Below, one piece after another: positions 23,265-35,847 of a DNA stretch of 64,000 bases. The notes below the pieces were generated by a model. That model saw nothing but the letters and a program-made list of their open reading frames with translations. It did no database searches and was not told where the DNA came from. Within the stretch, counting starts at the first letter, position 1. Each line of letters begins with the position of its first letter. The stretch comes from Vitellaria paradoxa (taxonomy: Eukaryota > Streptophyta > Magnoliopsida > Ericales > Sapotaceae): assembly GCA_019916065.1 (NCBI GenBank), contig CM034237.1, positions 23,271,752-23,335,751 of the forward strand, given 5' to 3'. Made by a program: the position numbers and the translations under genes.

Positions 23265-23440
23265 AAAAGAAAAACAAAAAAAAGTTAATTTTTTGATAGT
23301 TAATTTTTTAGTTTTTTATTAATTTAATATTTTTATCCTTTAATATTAAAAAAATTAAAATGTAAGTAAATAAATTTTATAATTTTAGAAAAAGACAAAA
23401 AATACTAATAGCTGGCAACTAATTTTCCGAACACACCTCA
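23265..23440. mobile_element. AT-rich MITE, reversed copy of the 4.7-kb family
   Basis: Its reverse complement shares the GGATAAAAATATTAAATT core and the AACTA..AAAAATTA block with 4669-4900 and 43978-44210, and ends in CAAACAC. A T23 run lies next to it at about 23229-23250. Confidence 0.45.
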
Positions 23441-23689
23441 TAGTAAATCAACACTAATTGTTCGTTGAAGCTGTCAAAATTAATAAATTGGCCTGGACCA
23501 GTTGGGTGTGATGGGGGATTGAAGAAGTAAGCAAAAGTCCAATTCCAACAATTTCCCAGCATCTTCCGTTTGTACCCTACGGCAAAAAAACAATAATAAT
23601 GATAATAAATATAAAAATTCCTCAAACTTGTTGCCATGAAACAATCCTGGCAAGTGACACTTGCGACGCACCAACATTGTAACATAAGA

Positions 23690-23822
23690 GGCGTTTGGGT
23701 GATAAAAAATTATAAAAATTATAGATTCGTAATTTGTATAGTAAAATAAAAAATAAATAAATTTTAAAAATTTTTATTATTTTTAACAATTTTCAGTAAT
23801 TTTTAGTAAACCAAACACATCT
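23690..23822. mobile_element. Small MITE with GYGTTTGG inverted ends
   Basis: Left GGCGTTTGGGTGAT and right CCAAACACATC are inverted repeats, and the following A/T-rich arms (AAAAATTATAAAAATTAT against AATTTTCAGTAATTTTTAG) also pair. About 133 bp, noncoding. Confidence 0.45.
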
Positions 23823-25051
23823 TATAATTAACATTTTTTATTTTATTTTTTAAGAATTAAATTAAACTATATTAATTAAAAATAAATACAATTAACACAA
23901 TATTTGAATCACACTATCGTCTTCTTAAATAAGCGAAAGAAAGACAAAACATACATATACAAACGTTCTTATACAACAGCAACATTAAATTTTTTATTTT
24001 ACTTTTATAAAAATTAAGTTAATATCATCAACACTATATTTGGAATGCGGAATTTGATAAGCTTTTATTTTATTTAATGAGAATTCTCACTAGTTCTCAT
24101 ATTTGGAATTAAAATAAAACTATGTAAGTTATATTTTATTTCATTTCATAACTTAAATTTTGAAATAACTAAATCATTTAAAATCTAATCCAAAATTATA
24201 AAATTTGATGAGAATTCATTATTTATTTAAGTTATCTAAGTAAGTAGATAAATTTATTCTTATATGTCATATTTACCGTATTTTTATACTTAATATTAAT
24301 GTAGTTAAATTTGGCATTTCTTTTAAATCAAATCAATTTAATTTTTAAATTCAAAATGTGCCCCAAATACGAAAATTTATTTACTAAATCAAATCAAATT
24401 AATTCAATTTCTTATTTTAAAATCAAATCTATTCTAAGAGAGGAATGTTTACAAATGAAGTATAAATTCAATAACAGAGCTAAGAATTTTTCACACCTGG
24501 TTTATGAGTTGAGTATTAAACTAGTTATGGGCTAAATATTAAACTGAATTAGTAATTTTCTTCTCTTAGACTATGACTAAGTATTAAATTGGGTAATGAT
24601 TGGGTATTAAGCTAGTGATTGGTTATTAGGTGAGGCTAAGGCATTTGATTGGCCACGTAGGGAGATGAGTTGCATACATGTATTGCACAATTTTACATGG
24701 GAATAGTTGACTAGATGGGAAAAAGGAACTTAGGTGCATGTGTAGGCTTCTCACCCTTGCTCTCTCCTCGCTCTCTCAATGCCTCTTATCAGCATAGCAC
24801 TTTTAATAATCATGCGCTGTCTCAAGCCTCTGGGTCGTCTCTCGAACAAAATCAGGATCAATCACACTAGCCTTACTAACGTTGACGAATCGTTCCATTT
24901 AAGTAGAATGTGATTCAAAAGACTTCTTCTCATATATTTATTCATATGCTGATATGTTAATTTAAGGCTACAAGAAGAACCTATAGAGAAAGCTCCATTG
25001 ATTCATTCGTAGGTAAGCTATTCATATCTGCATCATGCATCCTAATGTGTT
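23823..25051. other. Intergenic, no gene recognised
   Basis: The first 700 bases are AT-rich with scattered AAATCAAATCAAATTAAT phrases. From about 24600 the composition is more mixed, with a CTCTCTCCTCGCTCTCTC tract near 24765 that resembles a plant 5' leader; I could not connect it to a coding exon. Confidence 0.35.
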
Positions 25052-25444
25052 TGTTAGGTTTGGTTCTAAATCCTACATAAAAAATAGGCAATAAGAGACA
25101 CAATGTAATGACCTTATAAATTAAGGCTTGTCCCACATCGAAAACGGGCACTAGGAGACACATTTAATGGCCTTATAAATTAAGACCGTTCGGCTTAGTT
25201 TTATTCATCCAAACATTTGTAAGTTTTTATAAGTATTTGTAAATTTGGTGATAGTGGATTATTTTTTCAGAGCCCGAGGATGTGGGTAATATTTACTGAA
25301 CCTCATTAAATTTTGTGCCTTCTCTTTTCTTTACATTAGTTCCTTTATTTTTTTTGTCATTATTTTCTATTTGTTATTTTGTTTGCTATTACAAGGCATT
25401 ATTCTAGGTGCCTTATTGTATGGATAAAACACCCACTTTCATAA
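25052..25444 (+). repeat. Copia-D 5' LTR with internal 60-bp tandem duplication
   Basis: Starts TGTTAGG. Units 25071-25130 and 25131-25189 are tandem copies of one 60-bp block, each with a CACAT-type motif followed by CCTTATAAATTAAG. Primer site TGGTATTAGAGC follows a few bases after the LTR end. Confidence 0.8.
25130..25180 (+). promoter_or_regulatory. snRNA-type USE plus TATA in Copia-D 5' LTR
   Basis: GTCCCACATCG (25130-25140) is a perfect match to the plant snRNA-gene upstream sequence element RTCCCACATCG. TATAAAT starts at 25174, after a 33-bp spacer. Plant Pol II snRNA genes use a USE-TATA gap of about this size, and Pol III ones about 10 bp less. The preceding unit (USE-like 25070-25080, TATA 25115) has a decayed USE but the same 34-bp spacing. 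Confidence 0.6.
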
Positions 25445-25626
25445 TAATTGGTATTAGAGCCAAGATTGTTGAATTAGAATTTAATGTCTACATGCTTGTC
25501 TAGGAAAGTCTGTCTAAGGAGGTTGGGTTTTAAGTGAGACCGTTGTGACCCCTCCACTCTTTCTTAGGAGCTTTCCTGGTGTACTACTACAAAATCTAAG
25601 ATTCAACTTTGACGTATGAAAATTGT

Positions 25627-28600
25627 TGAAAAAATGGTAAAAGTTTCTTCATCTACACCAGCTAAGGTTACTATGCTAATGCAAAATATGAAATTGAGAA
25701 GTTTGATGGCCATAACAATTTCGGTATATGGCAATGTGAGGTGTTGGATCTTTTTTATCAATAAGAGATAGATGTTGCTCTGGAAGAAATGAAGTCAAGG
25801 AAGATGAATGATAAAAAAAAAAAATGGGGAAGGATCAATCGCCAAGTATGTGGAACCATTTGATCTTGTCTCATCAGGGAACATAAGTATCCTTTCATGA
25901 AAGAAATGTATGCAAGTAAGATGTGAAATGAGTTAGAGAATAAGTTTATAAAGAAAAGCTATGAGAATAGGTTGAAGAAGAAATTATTTCGCTTCTAGTA
26001 TCAACCTGGTACCTCTATCAATGATCATATTGTTGTTTTTAATAAATTAATAGCAGATTTGTTAAATTTGGACAAAACTGTTGAAGATGAGGATCACGTT
26101 TTGTTGCTGTTAGCTTCCCTTCCTAAAAAGTATGATTACCTTGTCACTACCCTTCTACATGTTAAGGATAAGGTAACATTTGATGAAGTGTATAATTCTG
26201 TGTATAATTCTTTGTACAACATTGAAATCAGAAAAAAAAAAAAAAAAAAAAAAAAAAGATCAAAAGGAGCATGGTAAAATATAAAAGAGGTATATGCTAT
26301 CAGAGATCGATCTTAGAGTCATAAGTCCAATTGGAAGGGTGGATCTCAATCAAGAGGTAAACTTAGTAAAGATGAATGTGCCTTTTGTCATGAGAAAGCA
26401 CATTGGAAGAAATATTATCCAAAGTTGAAGACCATGGATAAGGGTAAAGCAGATTCTAATACATGTGTAGCTAAATGTGAAGATGATGACTTTGATTTTA
26501 CAATTATTGGTCTACCTTTAATTTCTTATTCTAATGAGTAGATTTTAGATCTTGGATGCACCTATCATATGTGTCCTCATAAGGAGTGGTTCCTCAATTT
26601 TAAAGAATTTGATGGTGGAGTTGTTTTCATAGGCAACAACAGCTTTTGTAAGGCAATTGGGATAGGTTCAATCCATTTGAAGAATTATAATAGATCAGCC
26701 AAACTTTTGATAGATGTTCGATGCGTACCAAGCTTGAAAAAGAATCTCATCTCTTTGGGAGACTTAGAAGCAAAAAGTTTTACTATGTCTATCTGAGATA
26801 GAGTTCTCAGAGTTACTCCAGGCGCACTAGTGGTGATGAAAGGTACAAGGAAGAATAACGTATTCTACCTTTAAGGTAGTACAATTATTAGATCAGTAAG
26901 TACAGTCTCTAAGGAAGATGCAGATACAGAAACAACCATGTTGTGACACATGCGACTTAGTCTTGTAGGTGTAGGAGCTTTGCAGAATTTGGTAAAGCAA
27001 GACTTATTAAAGGGCGCAAAAACCTATAAATTGGATTTTTGTGAGCATTGTGTCATGGAAAAGCAAATAAGAGTGAAGTTTGGCACCGCTACCCACAATA
27101 CTAAAAGTATTTTAAATTATATTCACTTTGATGTTTGGGGGCAGTCTAGAACAGTATCATTGGGAGTTATGCGTTACTTTGTTACATTTGTTGATAATTA
27201 CTCTAAAAGAGTTTGGGTATATCTGATAAAGACTAAAGATGAAGTGTTGGGAGTTTTTCTTAAGTGGTAAAAGATGATTGAGACTCAGACAGGTAGAAAG
27301 AAAATGAAGCTCAGAATAGACAATGGTGGTGAGTATAAATTGATCTGTTCCTTAAACTCTATCAAGATAAGGGTATTGTGAGACACTTCACAGTCAGAAA
27401 AAACACCATAGCAAAATGGGATGGCAGAATGCATGAATCATACTTTGCTGGAGAAGGTTTCGTGTATGTTGCTTAATGCTAAGTTAAGCAAAGGATTAAG
27501 GGCTGAGGTAGTAACTTATGCTTACCATCTCATTAATCGATTATCATCAGCTACAAGTGAAAACAAGATGCCTATCAAGGTATGATTTGAAAAACCTACT
27601 AATGATTATAATTCCTAACATGTATTTAGATTTACTGCTTATTATCATATTAAGGAGTCTAATTTGGATCCGAAAGCTAAGAAAGTAGTGTTCGTGGGAA
27701 TTAGCTTGGGTGTGAAAGGATATCACCTTTAGTCCTAATTCAAAGAGAACTATCTTTAGCAGGGATGTTGCCTTTGATAAGTTTGCCATGTTAAAAAAGG
27801 TAACACTTGGCAATTCTAAAAAGGAGAAAAAAAACCAATGGTTTTCAGTAGCAGGTGGAGAGTGTTTCGCAACAGGTGGAGATTGAGAAAATTACAATTA
27901 AGTTAGGTGATGTCGATAGTCTAGTGGCATAAGAGGATGTTCAAAAAGAAAAAGTAAAGATTTCAATCTAAGAACCTCCATAGCAACCGAGATCAATTAC
28001 ATATGACAGGCCACGTCAAAAAGTAAGAAACCTGCTCATTTTCTTGATGTAGTGGGGGTCTATACACTTCTTGTTGTTGATAATGTTTCTTCCACCTATA
28101 GAGAAGCAGTTAGAAGTTCAAAAAATGAGAAATAAAAGAAAGCGATGGATGAAAAGATATAGTCTATTCAGAAGAATTATACTTGGAAGCTAGCTCAACT
28201 ACTGAAAGACAAGAATGCAATTAGGTGCAAATAGGTATTTACGAAGAAAAACGGATTTCTGATGTTCATTACAAGGCAAGATTAGTGGTAAAAGGCTATA
28301 CTCAGAAGGAAGGAGTTGATTATAATAAGGTATTTTCTCCAGTTGTTAAGCATTCTTCAATTCGGATTTTGTTGGCCTTGGTAGATAGTTTGATTTGGAG
28401 CTAGTTCAACTTGATGTGAAAGCTACGTTTTTACAAGGTGAATTAGAAGAAAAAATCTATATGTCTTAGCTAAATGGATTTGAGGTTACTGGAAAAGAAA
28501 ATTGGGTTTCCAAGTTGAAGAAACCGTTGGACGGGTTGAAGCAATCTCCGAGGCAACAGTAAAAGTGATTTAATCGTTCACGATAAAGTTGAAGTACTTT

Positions 28601-29609
28601 AGAAGCAAATTTCATCATTGTGTTTATTTTCGCAAGCTAAATGATGAGTCTTTCGTTTATCTACTCTTGTACGTGGATGATATGTTAATAGCTTCGAAGA
28701 GCTAAAAGGAGATCAAAAATTTGAAGACTCGGTTGAATCAAGAGTTTGAAGTAAAGGATTTGGGTGAAACTGAGAAAATTCTCGGCATGGAGATAAGTAG
28801 AGATCAAAAGAGAGGTAAGGTTTGTTTATCCTAAAACAATATCTGAAGACGGTGCTACAATATTTTGGAATGATAGAACAGTTAAAACCTATGAGTACCC
28901 CACTTGCTCCTCACTTCAAATGGAGTTTAGCTTTATCTCTCAACACTGATGAGGAATGTGTGTTTATGTTGAGGATTCCTTATTTGTATGCAATTGGTAG
29001 CTTAATGTACACTGTAGTGTGCACAAGACATTACCTTTCATAAATAGTTGAAATTGTGAGCAGGTATATGTATAGTTCTAGAAATTGACATTAGCAGACT
29101 ATGAAATGAATTCTACGGTATCTTCTAAACATCATAGACATTGGTTTGGTATCTGAGTATGATGATACGTACTCTTAGACAGTGTGTGGCTGGATATGTT
29201 GATTTTGACTACGCATAAGATTTGGATAAACGCCAGTAAGTTGGAGGTCTACTTTGCAGTCTACGGTTACTCTGTCTGCAATAGAAGTAAAGTATACGGC
29301 AATTACAAAGGCAGCAAAGGAGGCAATTTGGCTATAACGGTTGCTTGAAGACTTGGGGTTATTCAGAAAGAAGTTATTGTGTATTGTGATAGCCAGAGTG
29401 CAATTCACTTGGCAAAGAATCAAGTCTATCATGCACGAATGAAACATATTGACACCAGGTATCATTTTGTGTGGGAAATAGTTGAAGATGAGAAGATACT
29501 ATTTCATAAGATTCGGACTATTGAGAATCTGGCTGATATAATGACCAAGGCAGTGGCTTTGACCAAGTTAAAACATTATTTGAATTTGGTTAATATTATA
29601 CAAGTTTGA
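25627..29609 (+). pseudogene. Copia-D gag-pol pseudogene
   Basis: Gag begins near 25627 and contains KFDGHNNFGIWQCEV. A zinc knuckle CAFCHEKAHWKKYYP at about 26391-26435 has lost its last Cys (Tyr). Protease shows DLGCTYHMCP, where the usual DSG triad is altered. Integrase at about 26950-27330 has CEHCVMEKQ, HFDVWG and RIDNGGEY. RT at about 28180-29000 has YVDDMLIAS at about 28672-28698. RNase H at 29379-29609 has YCDSQSAIHLAKN and HIDTRYHFV. Numerous in-frame stops and frame changes. An A-run of about 27 at 26229-26258 disrupts gag. Confidence 0.82.
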
Positions 29610-29660
29610 TGATTTGGCTAGAGGAACTGATGATGTGGACCTTTTCAACTAGGTGGAGAT

Positions 29661-30050
29661 TGCTAGGTTTGGTTCTAAGTCCCACATCGAAAATGGGCAA
29701 TATTAGACACAATATAATGACCTTATAAATTAAGGCTTGTCCCACATTGAAAGCAGGCACTAGGAGACACAACCTAATGGTCTTATAAATTAAAACTTTT
29801 TGGCTTAGTTTTATTCATCCAAGCATTTGTAAGCTTTTATAAGCATTTGTAAGTTTGCTGATTGTGGATTTTTTTCTACGCCTGACGATGTAGGTAATAT
29901 TCATCGAACCTTGTTAAATTTTGTTTCTTCTGTTTTCTTTATATTAGTTCCTTTGCTTCCTGCTATTATTTTCTATTTGTTATTTTGTTTGCCATTATGT
30001 GACATTATTATGGGTGCCTTATTGTGTAGGTAAAATACCCACTTTCACAA
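29661..30050 (+). repeat. Copia-D 3' LTR
   Basis: 390 bp. It aligns over its full length with 25052-25444 and keeps the 60-bp tandem block (second unit starts at 29740). It starts TGCTAGG (one change from the 5' copy). Confidence 0.8.
29679..29790 (+). promoter_or_regulatory. Two USE-TATA modules in Copia-D 3' LTR
   Basis: Module 1: perfect USE GTCCCACATCG at 29679-29689, TATAAAT at 29724, spacer 34 bp. Module 2: one-mismatch USE GTCCCACATTG at 29739-29749, TATAAAT at 29784, spacer 34 bp. The order, spacing and 60-bp period match the 5' LTR. Confidence 0.6.
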
Positions 30051-30917
30051 CGTGTCTTGAGTCATCCCAGTCACCATTTTCAATTGGAAAAATCTCAAAT
30101 ATAAGGGTCAAGACCTAAGCAATTTAATGAACTTAGGTGCCTTTCATTGAAAGATGTTCTAAATATAGTTTAAGGAATTATGTCCTCATTATGCAAATAA
30201 TGGAATTTAATTAATTTGAAAGAGATTTAGAAATTATACCCAAGTGTAGACCTTAAACTCTTTAGAGGCTCCTTGAATACTTGATATTGAAGGCTTGAAG
30301 TCTTGAAGACTAGAGCTTTGATGGGGGAGGTGATGGTGATATGTGTGATGATTTCAAATAGAATGAAGAAAGGCTTATTTTTAGGCAAATTTGGGTAGAA
30401 GAATCTTTTAAAAAAATACCTAATTTGCAAGAAATGTTTCACAATATCTATTTTGCAATAAATTTTTCAAAATATGTTTTTTTGCACAATATTACGAAAT
30501 GTGCATTTGCATAAAATTCTACAAAAACAAACACTGTAAGAAATCTTGTAAAGGGACTAGCTGCACCCCTTTTATGTGACAAGGCCATAAGAGGGGTAGT
30601 TTGGTCTCTTTTCGATTCAATGTTTCCATAGCTTTGTGTTCGGGCTAGGTTTGGCGATATTCAGGACATATTCAAGCATCTTTAGTCCATGAATTGAAGT
30701 TCTACTAGGTCAGATCCTTAAAGTTGACTTGCACAAAATTAAATTTTTCATAACCTAATTATAACTGTCCAAAAAATTACTACACAAAAATGGGCTAAAA
30801 TGGTGATGGGCCCTTTGATTTTCTTCAATTAACCTTACTAAACATGTAGAAGATGACTTCGTGAGCAAGCAATTCGCACATTTCTTGCTCTAACAACTCC
30901 AAACTTGCTATGATACC
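30051..30917. other. Probable internal leader of a decayed - strand LTR element
   Basis: No coding sequence recognised. At the right edge, the - strand reads TGTGGTATCATAGCA, close to the Met-tRNA primer site TGGTATCAGAGCA, so this stretch may be the leader region of a - strand LTR retrotransposon whose coding part has been lost. Confidence 0.35.
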
Positions 30918-31075
30918 ACATGTAGTAATAAGAAAAATGTCCATGAAAAATAAATCAATCAAGAACACAATATTTAAAATGGTTCTGTTTGCTTACGTCC
31001 ATGATCAGAGAACTTATGTAATGAGCTGGAGTTAATTTGAATTATATTTTATTATTCGGTAAATTTTGTTCAATA
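30918..31075 (-). repeat. Possible Copia LTR fragment
   Basis: On - it ends ATTACTACA directly before the primer-site-like sequence noted to its left. The phrase AAGAACACAATATTTAAAAT followed by GTTTGCTTACGTCC on + resembles leaders and LTRs of plant Copia elements. No start or partner was found. Confidence 0.3.
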
Positions 31076-32537
31076 CTTAAATTAAATAATTTTATTTTAT
31101 TTATCTAATTTTGTTTTATATTTAAAAGATTAAATTTTTGGTAATATTTTAAAGGATTTTAAAATTTTAAGGAAAGGGGTATAATTTACTTAAGCCTATA
31201 GGGGAGAGTATGTAATTATTTAATTTATTATGGTTATTTATTTAACTGATATATATAATGCAAAAAAAGAAAATATAAGAAACCCTAAAAATATTGTGGT
31301 GGCCTAATATTCGTGGATTATTTGGTGTTTCTTGGCTACATCGTTACTCCCTTACGAATTGCGGGTTGTTTTCTTCAATTGCCGAATCAAAGGTAAAGGG
31401 CAGAATATTAATTCTTCTTTTGACAAAAAAAATCAGTTTTTCTTTTATGTATATATATAAGCGCATATACTCTTTCATATATTGACAAATGGTTAAAAAA
31501 AAAGACAACTATGAATCTTGTGCATATAATGCTTTATTTTTCTTGGAACTCGTGCATGTTAAATGGACATATATGCCTTGTAGAGTAATGGTTTGATAGA
31601 TACACATCATTTTTTTTTTTTTGGTGTATTCAAAGTGATTTATTTGATTTTGTCTTTATATGTTAATGGGACTCACAAGCTTTAATATATATATATATAT
31701 ATAGTGTTAAAGTCATTACCACTCCCAGGACAAATTGTTTGTTTGGTGATTATTATTTATTGCATTAAATCCTTGCTAAGTAATTAATGGGTACTATTCT
31801 AAATCATTTAGTTTGAATTGTTTAAGTGTAATAACAATTGATTTGTTTGATGAGTACTGGTCGCGTGATTGACAGTGTTCTCATGGGATATGTAATTTAT
31901 TTATTTTTTTTTTAGAAATTTGGAACAAAAAAGACCAAATTATTTAATGTGAATATAAAAATGAAATTTTGATGTGTTTTGTTTAGATTAAGGACACTAA
32001 AAATATCGAGTATATGTGCCCAAGGGTTGAAAGTCCTGAAACTCACACGGAGGTGGTAATAAGTCAAGTAGGCTAGTAACTCACGAACGAATAGATACTT
32101 AAGGGTGGTAGATTATATTTTTAAGACTCTGGCCTAGGAAGCAGACACCAAAATATGGTGTATATTGATTGGATTCTTTTTCTACGGAACAACCAAGCAG
32201 CAGTACCTTAAAATCAAATTGTTTTCTTTTGATGTGTTATATGGTATTAATACATGATTAAATTGTAAGGAAGGATTTAATCAATAAATTAAATTTCTTA
32301 TTTGGGATTGCTAATTATGCAGTGATATTTCACTTAGTAGTATGTTAAGGTATTATTGCATTTATATTATTATTAGGGTTTCGAGCACATGTGGTATTAG
32401 TGTTCATCCCCTTATACCTTGTGATGTAGGTAATAAATTTGAGTCAGGTGTTGGATCCGCTCAACATGGAAATTAGAATTTTATTTATTTTTGTTTAATT
32501 GCATTAAATTTTCTTTAGAAAATTGTTTCAGTGAATT
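31076..32537. other. Intergenic or old repeat, no gene recognised
   Basis: AT-rich, with an (AT)n tract at about 31685-31703. A more mixed-composition segment at 31970-32470 may be an old LTR interrupted by Copia-E: sequence past the other side of Copia-E ends in a CAAGGCGTGACA phrase (about 41150) that resembles a Gypsy LTR terminus. This is only suggestive. Confidence 0.3.
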
Positions 32538-32542
32538 GTAAT

Positions 32543-34125
32543 TGTTGGCCCAAGGTTTATAAAGTTAGTTTTATAATTGATTTTGATAATAACAAACATT
32601 GAATTAAATTTTCACAATTAATTTTCAAATAGACATTGTAAGAAATGTTACAATTCATTTGATAGATTCAAGATAATAGAGTTGGAAGAGATTGATACTA
32701 TTTTTTAGATATTTTCACATAATTTGGATGAAGGAATAAAGGAATTTCAAAGTTTGGAGTAATAAAAATCAAAGTAAGATGAATATTTGAACTAGAGGTT
32801 AACTCGGATAAACAGAGAAATCAGACATGTGTTAATATATAAATGATATCTTAAGATCCAACCATTTAATTTTCGTGAAATTTTAATATAGTAAACTAGA
32901 CTTCCATATCTATAACTTTACTGAAGGGATATTTTTGTGAATCTGAAGTTAAGGTGTCAAAACATGAGTTGGCATATTAGTCATTGCAGAAAAAGTTTTA
33001 ATTCTGGATTCTGGAGGTAGTCTTTGTTCTTGAGACATAAGTCATACTATACAGCTTTACAAATTCTGATTTTTGGTGTGTGAAAAGAAGACTAAAAAAG
33101 CTACAACTTTTGTAGTTTAAGTTTCTTCTAATTCTAAAATTATCATGGTGAAACAGAAGCTTAAACTGGAAACACAGATTTAAAATGTCAGAAAAGGCTA
33201 TCAAAAGCTGGTCTCGCTTCAAAAGCCATATCTGACTATCTAACCGTTGGATGAAGCTCAAAATTTGACATTTGATAGCTGACTTATATATATACAAAGT
33301 CTTTACTTTGAGGAAATGTCAGATTTGAATGTTCTGAGGGTGAAAAACGGTCACAAATATATCTCAGAAAATCTGAATCTGAAAGACAGCATTGGAAACA
33401 AGGAAATTCAATTTCTTTCAAGGGCAAAAGTGTTTTTTCACTTTGTAACGGCCATTTGGAGATTTTCATCTATAAATAGAGCCTCAAACTCAGATTCAAG
33501 GGGATGAACAAGGCAAGAAAGAAGTGCTTACAAAGAGATACAAGAAATTGCATAACTTTGCAAACATAGAGTGATTTCTTCCCACACTTGTGCTTCATCT
33601 TTCATATTCAACTTGTGAGAGTTTCTTTTTGATTTGATTGAGTTTCAAACTCATCATTGTTGCTGTAAGAAAGGGAAATTTAAAGCCCTTTAAATTTGTG
33701 AGAGTTGGGTGAGCTCTTGTTGGTTTTGATTCAAGTGTTAGAACCAAAACAAGATACTTTCTTTGAGAGAGACTTATGTGAGTGATTTGGGGATAAAATT
33801 ACTTAGGAAAGGTTTCTAGCACCTTGGGAAGCTAGTGTGTAATAAGCTCTTCAAAGATAGTGGAGAAATCTCAAGGAAGGCCTTGGGGAGTGGACGTAGG
33901 CAACATTGAAGCCGAACCACTATAAATCGATTGTGTTTGCTTCTCTTCCCTTCTCTTTATATTTATTGCAAATACTAGCACTCACTCTTCATTCACAAAT
34001 ATTAAATAATTTTTTTGGTGCATTTCATATTCATCTTGACATATTTGTTTTAGGGTTGAAATTTTTATTACAAAATTTTTAAGCAACCCTATTCACCCCC
34101 TCTAGTGTTGCTATTTGGGATAACA
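32543..34125 (+). repeat. Copia-E 5' LTR
   Basis: 1583 bp from TGTTGGCCC to GGGATAACA. A TATA box TATAAATAGA lies at 33471-33480, so transcription should start near 33505. Short open frames inside are not conserved genes. Confidence 0.92.
33471..33480 (+). promoter_or_regulatory. Copia-E LTR TATA box
   Basis: TATAAATAGA in the 5' LTR. The same motif is present in the 3' LTR at about 40219-40228, where it could drive transcription into the downstream flank. Confidence 0.65.
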
Positions 34126-34181
34126 ATTGGTATCAGAGCAAGGGCTCTTATTTTTTACTTAACCGTCTAAGAGTTAAGATC

Positions 34182-35828
34182 TTGGCAACAACTTTTGGTG
34201 CCTCCACTTTTGAAGGCCAATCGACCCACCGACCTCCTTTGATCAATGGAACAAACTATAATTATTGGAAGGCTAGAATGAGAATCTATGTTCAAGCCAT
34301 TGATTATGGGTCATGGAAAGTCATATCTAATGGACCTTATGTTCCTTCTAAAACCGTAGATAATAGGATTGTTCCCAAGGTTGAAAGTGAATGGACCGAA
34401 GTCGATGAAGCTAAAGTCCAATTAAATGCCAAAGCTATGAACATGTTATATTGTGCACTTGACCCTAATGAGTTTAATAGAATTTCTACATATGAAACTG
34501 CTAAAGAAATTTGGGATAAATTAGAAGTCACTCATGAAGGTACTAATCAAGTTAAAGAGTCTAAAATTAGTATGCTTGTTCATCATTATGAATTGTTTAA
34601 AATGAAACCGAATGAGTCTATTTCGGAAATGTTTACTAGATTTACTGATATTATAAATAGTTTAAAATCTCTTGGTAAAATCTATACTAACGTTGAAATG
34701 GTGAGAAAAATTCTTTGGTCTTTGCCAAAGGAATGGGAGCCAAAGGTGACGGCCATCCAAGAAGCAAAAGATCTCACGAAATTGAGTTTAGATGAACTCT
34801 TGGGTTCCCTTATGACCCATGAGATTACTTTAAAAGCTAATGAGGAAGAAGATTCAAAAAAGAAGAAAGGAATTGCTTTCAAGTCCACATTTAATGATAA
34901 AAGGGTGGATGAATCAAGTGATGAAGATGATGAAGACATTGCTATGATCACTAGAAAATTCAAGAAATATATTAACAAAAAGAAGCAAGGTGGAAGAAAA
35001 TTTCACAAGAAGGAGACAATCAAAGGAGACTCAAGTAAGAAAGATATTATCATTTGCTATGAATGCAAAAAGCCTGGCCATATCAAGCCCGAATGTCCTC
35101 AACTCAAAAAGAGTTATAAAAAGGACAAAAAGAATGCAATGGTGGTAACATGGGGAGATAGCGATGATAGTTCCTCCGATAATGAGTCAAATGGAGAAGA
35201 AATTGCAAACATTTGTTTTATGGCTCAAGAAGAAGAGAATGAGGTATGTGAATCTTCTAATCAATTTACTTATGATGAACTTTTAAATGCTTTTGAAGAT
35301 TTACATCATGAACTTAAGAAAATTGCTTCAAAGAATATTTCTCTAAAAAAGTTGGTCTCTTCTCTTTCTCAAGAAAATGATGCTTTAAAGAAAGAAAATG
35401 AATTTTTAAAAAAGGAGCTTGAAACTAAAACCTTGATTCCAAATGAGCTCCAAAACGAAAATGAAACCTTAAAAAGTCAAGTAGAGGATTTAACAAAATC
35501 TCTTGCAAAGTTTGTTAAAGGAAATGAAAACTTGGATATGATTCTTGGTAGACAAAAATGTGTTTTTAATAAAAGTGGAATTGGTTTCAATCCATCTAAA
35601 ATGCAAAAATTTTATAAGGATTTGTTTTGGAAAACATCTTCTAGTAATCATTCTATTTGTCATTATTGCAATAATATAGGACATATTATTCATTCATGCC
35701 CTTATAGGAGAAAGACTTATAGTGGACCCAAAATGACGTGGGTTCCAAAGAAGAAAATAAATTTAAATGATGATATGTCTAACCTTCAAGGACCCATGAA
35801 AATTTGGGTACCAAAAGTCAATGGTTGA
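34182..35828 (+). pseudogene. Copia-E gag ORF, long, non-ATG start
   Basis: A 548-codon open frame encoding a Sirevirus-like Gag. The N-terminal UBN2-type region (PPLINGTNYNYWKARM, then THEGTNQVKESKI) is followed by an acidic/lysine-rich linker, a CCHC zinc knuckle CYECKKPGHIKPEC (from residue 292), a coiled coil of about 90 residues (about 350-440) and a second CCHC knuckle (from residue 493). The codon at the expected start is TTG, not ATG; the next in-frame Met lies well inside the domain. Apart from the start it is uninterrupted to a TGA. Pol follows in another frame. Confidence 0.85.
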
Positions 35829-35847
35829 TTTTCTCTTGTAGGTTTGC

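Larger units (their letters stand above)
25052..30050 (+). mobile_element. Copia-D: Tork/Tnt1-like Copia retrotransposon, decayed
   Basis: 5' LTR 25052-25444, primer site TGGTATTAGAGC (25449-25460), coding remnants in the order gag, protease, integrase, reverse transcriptase, RNase H, a purine-rich tract ending GGTGGAGAT, and 3' LTR 29661-30050. Flanks GTGTT and GTGTC suggest a one-mismatch 5-bp duplication. The two LTRs differ at many sites, so the insertion is older than Copia-E. Gag signatures (LLLLASLPKKYDYLVTTLL) and the YHMCPHKEWF protease region are typical of the Tork/Tnt1 group. Confidence 0.85.

Noticed and set aside
23419..23685. 88-codon ORF on - upstream of LPXD
   Set aside because: No recognisable domain, it overlaps MITE sequence, and an alternative frame over the same bases is equally open.
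32998..33507. Open frames inside the Copia-E LTRs (both strands)
   Set aside because: They are short, start without support, and their counterparts in the 3' LTR differ; no domain is recognisable.
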